From: Halobacillus fulvus
GTDB taxonomy: Bacteria; Bacillota; Bacilli; Bacillales; Halobacillaceae
NCBI GenBank assembly: GCA_004078665.1
Contig: SCFO01000001.1
Span: forward strand, 398,377 to 462,376
Direction of reading: 5' to 3'
DNA length: 64,000 nucleotides
The position numbers were made by a program, and so were the translations under genes. This document shows, one piece after another, positions 57,629-64,000 of the stretch (position 1 is the stretch's first letter; every line of letters begins with the position of its first letter). The notes under the pieces are model-generated. The model was given only the letters and a program-made list of their open reading frames with translations. It did no database searches and was not told the DNA's origin.

Positions 57629-57667
57629 AAAAAATGTCCGAGGGGAGAACCCACGGACATTTTTTTA
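57629..57667. terminator. Bidirectional terminator between yqjN and abgT
   Basis: AAAAAATGTCCG / CGGACATTTTTTT flank a 13-nt loop; serves both convergent genes. Confidence 0.88.
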
Positions 57668-59188
57668 TCGATTATAGAAGAAGTCTGCACCTGGACCGAT
57701 TGGAGCACCGGTAGCCATCCAAATTAATAGCATGATGACCCAGATGATTGTAAAAGCGATGGAATAAGGGAGCATTGTGGAAATCAATGTTCCTATTCCT
57801 ACTTTTCGGTCATACTTCTGTGCAAAGGCGATGACAATCGCGAAGTATGGCATCAACGGAGAAATGATATTCGTCGTTGAATCGGCAATCCGGTAGGCAA
57901 GCGTTGTCAGTTCAGGTGAGTAGCCTAACTGCATCATCAACGGCACGAAAACAGGAGCCATGATCGCCCACTTAGCGGAAGAACTTCCGATGAACAGGTT
58001 AATGATACCCGCAACAAAAATGAAGGCGAGGATCAATCCAATTCCTGTGAATCCGATGGAATCAAGGAACTCAGCACCACTGACAGCGACTACTTTTCCG
58101 AGATTCGTGTGGTTAAAGTACGCAACGAATTGACCGGCTGTGAACGCCAGGACGATGTAGATTCCCATCGAGGCCATCGTATCAGACATTTGATTCGCGA
58201 CATCTTTATCACTCTTGATCTCATTCGTTATTTTTCCATATACATACCCTGGTATGAAGAACATGATTAAAATGACAGGAACGAGACTGGAGAAGAATGG
58301 AGACGCTAGGAAATCATCCGGATTACGTAATGGGCCCCATGTCGGTACGATCAATAGGGACAGAATCCCGATCGTAACGATGAAAGCGATCAACGCTCCC
58401 CATAGCCCTTTCTTCTCAACTGGCTTCAAATAGTTGACCTCTTCGTCGACATCTCCTTTGTAGGATCCGAGTCGAGGTTCGACAATTTTATCCGTTACGA
58501 GTGTTCCGATAATCGTCAGGACGAAGACAGATACAATCATAAAGTAATAGTTCATCGTATAGCTGATCGTCTCTGCATAAGCAGGATCAATGGTTTCAGC
58601 TGCTTGAATCGTCAAGTCTCCTAATAGCGGATCGAGAGATGTTAACAGCAAGTTTGCGCTGAAGCCTGCGGACACACCGGCAAAGGCAGCGGCCAAACCG
58701 GCTAACGGGTGACGACCGAGTCCGGCAAACAAAACAGCACCAAGTGGAGTTAACACGACATACCCTGCGTCTGCCGCCATACTTGACATAATACCACCGA
58801 AGACAAGGGCGGCCGTCATTAGGAAGCGCGGAACGGAAGTGACAAGTCCACGCAGCATAGCACTGATCAGGCCGGATCGTTCAGCCAGTCCGATACCTAA
58901 CATCGTGACCAGAACAGTCCCTAAAGGTGCAAACCCTACGAAGTTGTCGACCATGCTTTCAAAAATATATTGAATACCGTCACTTGATAACAAGTTGACG
59001 ACTTGAAGGGTCTCACCTGTGGCCGGATCTTCTACTTCCACTCCTGCCGAGGAGAAGATCCAGGATGCTACAATGACCATAAGGGCAAAAATAGCAAAAA
59101 GCGTGACCGGGTGTGGCAATTTGTTTCCGACTTTTTCAATCCAGTCGAGAACACGCATTGTCAGCCCTTTCTTTTGTTGGTGTTCCAT
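57665..59188 (-). CDS. AbgT family transporter
   Basis: 507 residues with about eleven hydrophobic helices plus the hairpin re-entrant segments of the family. Signature regions LLTSLDPLLGDLTIQ, GSSSAKWAIMAPVFVPL and DSTTNIISPLMPYFA are intact. AbgT proteins import p-aminobenzoyl-glutamate or export sulfonamides using ion gradients. The adjacent RocB-like peptidase is convergent, not co-transcribed, but peptidases often partner AbgT. AAGGAGGAACATC precedes the ATG. Confidence 0.94.
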   Translation of the reverse strand: MEHQQKKGLTMRVLDWIEKVGNKLPHPVTLFAIFALMVIVASWIFSSAGVEVEDPATGETLQVVNLLSSDGIQYIFESMVDNFVGFAPLGTVLVTMLGIGLAERSGLISAMLRGLVTSVPRFLMTAALVFGGIMSSMAADAGYVVLTPLGAVLFAGLGRHPLAGLAAAFAGVSAGFSANLLLTSLDPLLGDLTIQAAETIDPAYAETISYTMNYYFMIVSVFVLTIIGTLVTDKIVEPRLGSYKGDVDEEVNYLKPVEKKGLWGALIAFIVTIGILSLLIVPTWGPLRNPDDFLASPFFSSLVPVILIMFFIPGYVYGKITNEIKSDKDVANQMSDTMASMGIYIVLAFTAGQFVAYFNHTNLGKVVAVSGAEFLDSIGFTGIGLILAFIFVAGIINLFIGSSSAKWAIMAPVFVPLMMQLGYSPELTTLAYRIADSTTNIISPLMPYFAIVIAFAQKYDRKVGIGTLISTMLPYSIAFTIIWVIMLLIWMATGAPIGPGADFFYNR

Positions 59189-59364
59189 GATGTTCCTCCT
59201 TATCTTCTTGCTTCATACTTCAAATTTACAATAACGCGTTAAAGTATAATAAATGTTGTCTGAAATTTGAAGTCTTTTAAAAAAAGTCCAACTAGAAAAA
59301 TAGTTAAGAATTGGTTGACTTCATTGAGGATTGTGACAAATGACAGGAAAAATTTCAAGAATCA

Positions 59365-59373
59365 TGCTACAAT
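59365..59373 (+). promoter_or_regulatory. Extended -10 promoter of the MBL-fold gene
   Basis: TG-C-TACAAT (-10 at 59368-59373) lies about 40 nt before the start; the -35 is weak. Confidence 0.5.
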
Positions 59374-59411
59374 AAAAAAAGTGAATCATTGTTCAGTTTG
59401 GAGGGGGAAGC

Positions 59412-60377
59412 TTGAAAACGTTAAAAGATACGATTTATAAGATGACCGTCCCCACCCCTTATCCAGTCGGTGATGTCCACCTTTATTTACTAGAGGGGGA
59501 TGTCCTTACACTTGTAGATGCGGGTGTGAAAACGGAAGAAGCCTGGTTGTTGCTTCAAAAACAGTTGCGGGAAATCGGTTACGGACCGGAAGATATTGAG
59601 CAGATCGTATTGACTCATCATCATCCTGACCATATGGGATTAGTGAATCATTTCCCCCGTGTCCATACCGTCGCAGCCCATCCAAAGTTGAAGCCATGGA
59701 TGGAAAAGGACGAAAATTATTTCAAGCGATACGAACAGTTTTTTCATGATATGTATCTCGAGTCAGGAGTACCACAATCCTTTTATCAGCAGTTAAACAA
59801 GCTGAAAAAGCCGCTCGAATGGATATCCAAGGGCTCTCTTTCGCTCGAGATATCTGAAGGGGACCGCCTTCCGGGTCATGAGGAATGGACCGTCATAGAG
59901 ACACCCGGTCATGCCCAGAGCCACCTTTCGTTCTGGAGAAGCTGTGACGGAACGTTGATCGGAGGGGACCAGCTGCTTGCTCACATCTCATCCAATCCTT
60001 TACTTGAACCACCTTTTAAGGAAGGGGACCCACGTCCGAGACCCCTTCTTCAATACAGGGAATCATTGAAAAAGCTCCATCAAAAAGGTGTTAAGCGTGT
60101 CCTCCCAGGTCATGGTGAAAGCTTTGAAGACGTATCTGTGCTGATCGAGGAGCGGTTGGCCAAACAAGAGGTACGGGCAGAGCGAGTGTTCAAAATGTTT
60201 AAGGATGGTCCGTTAACAGCCTATCAAGTTTGTGAGCGGTTATTTCCAAAACACATCAAAACTCAATTGGGGTTGACGATGTCCGAAACGATTGGGCAGC
60301 TTGATTATTTAGAGGAAGCCAAAAAAATCTCCTCTTACTTTGATGGAAAACAAAAATTTTACGATGCAGTCAGGTGA
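59412..60377 (+). CDS. yqjP: MBL-fold metallo-hydrolase YqjP
   Basis: 321 residues with a TTG start just after GGAGGGGG. The metallo-beta-lactamase domain has LTHHHPDHMGL, ETPGHAQSHLSF, GGDQLLAH and VLPGHGESF. A C-terminal winged-helix-like domain (about 245-321, GPLTAYQVCERLF) is typical of YqjP and LACTB2-like proteins. It is a hydrolase of unknown substrate. It overlaps or abuts the SDR gene, which follows after 4 nt. Confidence 0.92.
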   Translation: MKTLKDTIYKMTVPTPYPVGDVHLYLLEGDVLTLVDAGVKTEEAWLLLQKQLREIGYGPEDIEQIVLTHHHPDHMGLVNHFPRVHTVAAHPKLKPWMEKDENYFKRYEQFFHDMYLESGVPQSFYQQLNKLKKPLEWISKGSLSLEISEGDRLPGHEEWTVIETPGHAQSHLSFWRSCDGTLIGGDQLLAHISSNPLLEPPFKEGDPRPRPLLQYRESLKKLHQKGVKRVLPGHGESFEDVSVLIEERLAKQEVRAERVFKMFKDGPLTAYQVCERLFPKHIKTQLGLTMSETIGQLDYLEEAKKISSYFDGKQKFYDAVR

Positions 60378-60381
60378 TAGA

Positions 60382-61176
60382 ATGAATGAACGTGTTAAAG
60401 GAAAGAAAGTACTGATAACTGGAGCTTCTAGTGGGATCGGCCAGTATTTGGCGATTCATGTTGCTCGTTGTGGTGGGACGCCAATCATGGTCGCACGATC
60501 TCGGGATCGTTTAAAGATCATAGCCGAAAAAATAGAATCAGCCTTCGGAATCGAGGCTTTTTGGTATGAAGCCGATTTGACGAATGATGCGGATTGGAAG
60601 GACGTCATCGACCAGATCTGTTATACTCACGGAACTCTCGACGCGTTAATTAATAATGCAGGGATGGCAGTGTTTGATTATGTTTCTGAAGCGAAGTGGC
60701 AGGACATTGACCGAATGCTTTCCCTCAATGTGAAATCTTTGTTCCGGTCGACCCATCAATTATTGCCGCATTTTATCCAGCGGGGAAGCGGGCATATTGT
60801 CAACATCGCTTCTCAAGCCGGTAAAATCGCCACTCCTAAATCCGCGGTGTACGCAGCGACTAAGCATGCTGTGATCGGGTTTACAAACGCCTTGCGAATG
60901 GAAGTGGAGGGGTCAGGTGTATATGTGACATCTGTGAATCTAGGTCCGGTCAGAACGAATTTCTTTCAGCAAGCGGATCCAAGTGGGAATTATGAGCGTG
61001 CGGTCAACCGGATTATGCTGGAGCCGAACAAAGTCGCGATGACCGTTGTCGATCATTTATTCAAGAAACAACGTGAAATCAATCTTCCGGGATGGATGGA
61101 TTCAGGAAGCAAAGTGTATCAATTGGCTCCTGTCCTGATGGAAAAAGCGATGCAGTCCCAATTCAATAAAAAGTAG
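60382..61176 (+). CDS. yqjQ: Short-chain dehydrogenase/reductase YqjQ
   Basis: The start at ATG 60382 (MNERVKGKKVLITG) follows AGGTGAT; the longer frame starts inside yqjP. The product has 264 residues. TGASSGIGQ cofactor loop, NNAGMAV, the catalytic serine in IASQAG, and YAATKHAV for the Tyr-Lys pair. NADP-dependent oxidoreductase with unknown substrate. Pairs with yqjP as in B. subtilis. Confidence 0.94.
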   Translation: MNERVKGKKVLITGASSGIGQYLAIHVARCGGTPIMVARSRDRLKIIAEKIESAFGIEAFWYEADLTNDADWKDVIDQICYTHGTLDALINNAGMAVFDYVSEAKWQDIDRMLSLNVKSLFRSTHQLLPHFIQRGSGHIVNIASQAGKIATPKSAVYAATKHAVIGFTNALRMEVEGSGVYVTSVNLGPVRTNFFQQADPSGNYERAVNRIMLEPNKVAMTVVDHLFKKQREINLPGWMDSGSKVYQLAPVLMEKAMQSQFNKK

Positions 61177-61177
61177 A

Positions 61178-61206
61178 AGAGTCTCCGATAAGGGGACTCT
61201 TTTTTA
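61178..61206 (+). terminator. Terminator after yqjQ
   Basis: AGAGTCTCC / GGGGACTCT with loop GATAA is followed by TTTTTT; its T-run merges into the target duplication of the adjacent MITE. Confidence 0.88.
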
Positions 61207-61212
61207 GAAGAA

Positions 61213-61446
61213 GGCTCTGTTAATCTCCGGTGATGATGGGACAAAAGAATATCGAATGCACGTCGTCCAATTTTCAGCCAAAATTTGCCGTGATGTTTCC
61301 GTTTACTCATACTTGCAGGAGCAGTGGGAAATGATGAGGCTGTGATCCCGCAGGAGCCCATAGAAAGCAAATTATTTCCCGCTCCGCCAGGCTCTGATAT
61401 AAATAACGGAAACTCTCTAGTATCAAGACGAAGTTTTAACAGAGCC
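61213..61446. mobile_element. MITE-like element, copy 2 (234 bp, intact ends)
   Basis: Perfect 11-bp terminal inverted repeats GGCTCTGTTAA (61213-61223) and TTAACAGAGCC (61436-61446), flanked by perfect 8-bp duplications TAGAAGAA (61205-61212 and 61447-61454). The interior carries GGAGCAGTGGGAAAT / ATTTCCCGCTCCGCC arms and aligns with the reverse complement of the element at 24197-24477 over most of its length, including GCCGTGATGTTTCCGTT. It has no coding capacity, so it depends on a transposase elsewhere. The 8-bp duplication is the size made by families such as ISL3, IS6 and IS1595; which one is unknown. Confidence 0.88.
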
Positions 61447-61465
61447 TAGAAGAAAAGATTCCCTC

Positions 61466-61494
61466 TTGAAAAAGCGAACATATATTCTCATAAT
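61466..61494 (+). promoter_or_regulatory. SOS-regulated promoter of the second Y-family polymerase
   Basis: TTGAAA (61466-61471) and CATAAT (61489-61494) are 17 nt apart. The LexA box CGAACATATATTCT (61475-61488) fills the spacer, matching CGAACATATGTTCG at 12 of 14 positions. Confidence 0.85.
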
Positions 61495-61530
61495 AGAGGG
61501 TATACTTATAGCACGAGGGGGCAGGGTATC

Positions 61531-62796
61531 GTGAACATTAATTACGACAAACTTCCTGACAGAGGAGTACTCTGTGTCGACATGAAGAGCTTCTACGCAA
61601 GCTGTGCGGCCGTTGCCCACGGACTGGATCCACTGAAAATCCCTCTGGCTGTCGTTGCCGATACGAACCGGAAAGGAAGTGTTGTGCTAGCAGCCACACC
61701 TGCGATGAAAAAGAAATATGGAATAAAAACAGGGAGCCGGCTATTTGAAATTCCATCTGCTCCGGATGTCATGATTGTGTCGGCGCAAATGAGAAAATAC
61801 TTAGAAGTCTCTACCCAAATCACAAACCTTTTTCATAAATTCGTTCCGAAAGAATCGATCCATACGTACAGTGTCGATGAGAGCTTTCTGGAAGTTGGTC
61901 ACCATAGCGGAAAGTTTGGCCATCCGGAGGAAACAGCTCAAATGATCATTGATGAGCTGAAGGAAACATTCCATTTGGATGCAGCGATTGGGATTGGTCC
62001 CAATATGCTTTTATCTAAGCTCTGCCTTGATTTGGAAGCCAAGAAGAAAGGAATTGCGACTTGGGGGTATGAAAGTATAGAAGAGAAGCTCTGGCCTGTC
62101 GCCCCGCTCTCGAAAATGTGGGGGATTGGTCCGCGTCTTGAGCATCGGTTAAACAGGATGGGAATCTGGTCTGTCGGGCAATTGGCGAATTACCCGCTGG
62201 ATCAGCTTGAGAAAGCGTTCGGTGTGATCGGGAACCAGCTGTATTACCATGCGAATGGAGTCGACCTTTCTGATCCTGGCGCTCCCATTATCCATGGACA
62301 GGTCAGCTACGGAAAAAGCCAAATTCTTATGCGGGATTATCATAAACCGGAAGAAGTGAGATATGTCATCCTGGAAATGTGTGAGGAGGTCGCAAGAAGG
62401 ACCAGAAGAAAAGGGCATGCCGGCCGAACGGTTTCGCTTGGGGTCGGTTACAGTAAGAGTGAAGGGGGTGGAGGTTTTCATCGTTCGATCACGCTTGAAC
62501 ATCCGACGAGTATTACGATGGATCTTTATCATGCTTGTCTTACATTGTTTGAACGCTTCTATAAAGGAGCGACCGTCAGGAAAATTTCGATTACGCTAGG
62601 GAACATTACGGAGGATGCGTCGATCCAGCTGGATTTGTTTGCTTCAGGTAGAGATAAGCAGAGGGACCTTGGATATGTGATGGATGAAATCCGCGATCGT
62701 TATGGACAGGACATGCTTCTACGTGCAGTATCATGGACAGAGGCCGGTACAGCAAGGCATCGAAGTAAACTTGTCGGAGGACATTATGCAGAATAA
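61531..62796 (+). CDS. yqjW: Y-family DNA polymerase YqjW/UvrX (PolY2)
   Basis: 421 residues with a GTG start after GAGGGGGCAGGG. Catalytic motifs CVDMKSFYASCAA and SVDESFLEVG, a helix-hairpin-helix region (GIGPRLEHRLNRMG), and a sliding-clamp motif QLDLF near the C terminus. It is an error-prone lesion bypass polymerase of the UvrX/PolY2 branch, distinct from the DinB-type enzyme at 45425. Its promoter contains a strong LexA box, and a MITE ends 20 bp upstream of its -35. Confidence 0.95.
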   Translation: MNINYDKLPDRGVLCVDMKSFYASCAAVAHGLDPLKIPLAVVADTNRKGSVVLAATPAMKKKYGIKTGSRLFEIPSAPDVMIVSAQMRKYLEVSTQITNLFHKFVPKESIHTYSVDESFLEVGHHSGKFGHPEETAQMIIDELKETFHLDAAIGIGPNMLLSKLCLDLEAKKKGIATWGYESIEEKLWPVAPLSKMWGIGPRLEHRLNRMGIWSVGQLANYPLDQLEKAFGVIGNQLYYHANGVDLSDPGAPIIHGQVSYGKSQILMRDYHKPEEVRYVILEMCEEVARRTRRKGHAGRTVSLGVGYSKSEGGGGFHRSITLEHPTSITMDLYHACLTLFERFYKGATVRKISITLGNITEDASIQLDLFASGRDKQRDLGYVMDEIRDRYGQDMLLRAVSWTEAGTARHRSKLVGGHYAE

Positions 62797-62856
62797 GCAA
62801 AAGGATTGCCACGTTTCCGGTGATTTCTTATCATGGAGATATAGGAGGGGTTCCTC

Positions 62857-63189
62857 ATGAAATTGACGATTACAGAAACTGCAAAGGAACAGTTACAGCA
62901 TATTGAAGAGGCCGAACGTCCGTTCATCCGCCTGTTTTACGATACGGATGATTGTGGGTGTGGAGTGAATGGTCTACCGACAGTCCGTTTGGAAAGCGAG
63001 CAGCGGGAGACGGATGAGGTCGTAGATAATGACGAGTATCAAGTTATCATCGATCATCAACAGGCTATATTTTTCCGCCAGGATATGAAGCTCGATTTTA
63101 GGAAAGGTACGTTTAGACTTTCGAGTCCAAACGGAGTGTTGAATCCTGTGATTTCGACGAAGGATATTAAAGAAGGAGCAACGGTATGA
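62857..63189 (+). CDS. yqkB: Iron-sulfur cluster biosynthesis family protein YqkB
   Basis: 110 residues, single HesB-like domain. It has a DDCGCGVNG segment with two cysteines but lacks the C-terminal CGCG of true IscA, so direct cluster transfer is uncertain. AGGAGGGG precedes the ATG. It overlaps yqkE by 4 nt (ATGA), as in B. subtilis-type gene pairs. Confidence 0.88.
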   Translation: MKLTITETAKEQLQHIEEAERPFIRLFYDTDDCGCGVNGLPTVRLESEQRETDEVVDNDEYQVIIDHQQAIFFRQDMKLDFRKGTFRLSSPNGVLNPVISTKDIKEGATV

Positions 63190-63410
63190 GCAAAAAGAAG
63201 CACCAGGAAGGGACGCTTGGGGCGCAGCTGAATGAAGATGTCCTTTCCCGTCTACGCTCTAAGAAGACAGAGCTGAAGAATCTAGAAGCAAAACGGGAAG
63301 AAGAGGAAAAACAACGAAGGATAGAAGAACGGCGGAAGCGGGAAGCGAATAAAAGTTTTGAAGAGCTGCTTAATGAAAGTGATATGGACTGGAAATCCTT
63401 TAAGAAATAA
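63186..63410 (+). CDS. yqkE: DUF3886 protein YqkE
   Basis: 74 residues, highly charged and almost entirely helical (a run of Lys/Glu/Arg from about 25-62), ending NESDMDWKSFKK, which matches the SNMDWKKYK end of B. subtilis YqkE. Function unknown. Translationally coupled to yqkB. Confidence 0.9.
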   Translation: MSKKKHQEGTLGAQLNEDVLSRLRSKKTELKNLEAKREEEEKQRRIEERRKREANKSFEELLNESDMDWKSFKK

Positions 63411-63441
63411 ACACTTGGTTTAACCAGGTGTTTATTTTTTT
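63405..63441 (+). terminator. Terminator after yqkE
   Basis: AAATAAACACTTGGTT / AACCAGGTGTTTATT is followed by TTTTTT. Confidence 0.9.
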
Positions 63442-63603
63442 GCCTTCAATGGAAAAATATGAAACCAATCTTCCGTTTTCCCCGTATGAAATAAGAGAAG
63501 CTTATCATAATGGGAGACCAGTTTTTTATAAATATTCAGGTATGAATCTTTCTTGATGAGCATTCTAGGACGGTGTATTCGGTATAGTAAAGGAGGGGAA
63601 ATG

Positions 63604-64000
63604 ATGAGTTTTAAGTATGCTCCTTCCGGTGAATGGAGAAAAAAGGGGAGTCAGGCATGGTTGAGCATATGCTCGTCCGTTTTAGTGTTGGCGATTCCAT
63701 TGGCTTTAAATGGGCGAGTGGAACCGTTTCAGGTATACATAGGGATAGCTCTTTTCCTGCTAGCGATATTCCAGGTCATTTATTTTGCGAATATGGTACG
63801 CAGGGATTATATACGCATGGATGAGCAGGCCTTGATGATTCACCGGGGAATCCTTGATTCGCGAAAGAAAATCCGTTTTGACCAGGTGAGCGAGGTGTCG
63901 TGTGTCCACGATGTGTTAGCGATCCGCACAAGGGACGGGGATGGTGAAGACATTTATATGAGCCGTCTAGTCGATGAGGATCGCCTTCGGTTTATTACGG
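63604..64000 (+). CDS. Membrane protein with bacterial PH domain, 3' truncated
   Basis: The frame opens at ATG 63604, 6 nt after AGGAGG (a second ATG at 63601 is too close), and runs off the window, giving at least 132 residues. Two hydrophobic helices (about 18-34 and 44-63) are followed by VRRDYIRMDEQALMIHRGI and KKIRFDQVSEV, the pattern of a YdbS/YdbT-type bacterial PH domain. The full length and product are unknown. It is not closed by a stop here, so it is easily missed. Confidence 0.7.
   Translation, partial: MSFKYAPSGEWRKKGSQAWLSICSSVLVLAIPLALNGRVEPFQVYIGIALFLLAIFQVIYFANMVRRDYIRMDEQALMIHRGILDSRKKIRFDQVSEVSCVHDVLAIRTRDGDGEDIYMSRLVDEDRLRFIT

Overview
The window is chromosomal DNA from a low-GC, endospore-forming member of the Bacillaceae. 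Gene order follows the Bacillus subtilis yqhT-efp-spoIIIA-accBC-nusB-folD-xseAB-ispA-dxs-ahrC-recN-spoIVB-spo0A-bkd-yqjA...yqkE stretch. An OLE RNA, a methylmalonyl-CoA mutase cluster and an AbgT transporter suggest a halophilic or alkaliphilic relative such as Halobacillus. That genus call is inference; no 16S or other marker is present.

Layout. 1-6200: end of an Xaa-Pro dipeptidase, efp, and the complete eight-gene spoIIIAA-AH operon behind a good sigma-E promoter. 6300-8700: accB-accC and an Asp23-family gene. 8800-18920: nusB, folD, xseA, xseB, ispA, then the roughly 620-nt OLE RNA with its own promoter, its membrane partner gene oapA, dxs, a TlyA-type methyltransferase, ahrC and recN. 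19100-21460: spoIVB and spo0A, with Spo0A boxes in between. 21460-27500: accessory genes (Ltp-like repeat protein, orphan small gene, aspartokinase, a MITE, exonuclease, cNMP/CBS/DUF294 protein, yqzF). 27600-37620: bkdR and the seven-gene branched-chain keto-acid operon. 37700-45300: bacilliredoxin, YqjA, an L,D-transpeptidase, a tiny Prli42-like gene, and the propionyl/methylmalonyl-CoA genes. 45400-50400: SOS-controlled dinB, small spore-type genes including sspP, and an ABC exporter behind twin operator-like repeats. 50460-59190: aldehyde dehydrogenase, RNase Z, NamA, glycosyltransferase and GDPD on the minus strand, a RocB-like peptidase on the plus strand, and AbgT on the minus strand. 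59400-64000: MBL hydrolase, SDR, a second MITE with a perfect 8-bp target duplication, an SOS-controlled second Y-family polymerase, yqkB, yqkE and a truncated PH-domain protein.

How the genes work together. The bkd operon turns branched-chain amino acids into acyl-CoA primers, butyryl-phosphate-type energy and propionyl-CoA. Four genes downstream of it (mutase, B12/epimerase fusion, carboxyltransferase, peptidase) can carry propionyl-CoA on to succinyl-CoA. Sporulation functions (SpoIIIA channel, SpoIVB, Spo0A, SspP) recur throughout. Both Y-family polymerases carry LexA-type boxes in their promoters and QLDLF sliding-clamp motifs.

The most unusual content is the OLE RNA-OapA pair embedded in an isoprenoid/replication operon, a MITE family seen in two related copies (one forms the aspartokinase stop codon, the other abuts an SOS promoter), and a twin-operator promoter for an ABC exporter. 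I found no CRISPR array, rRNA, tRNA or prophage.
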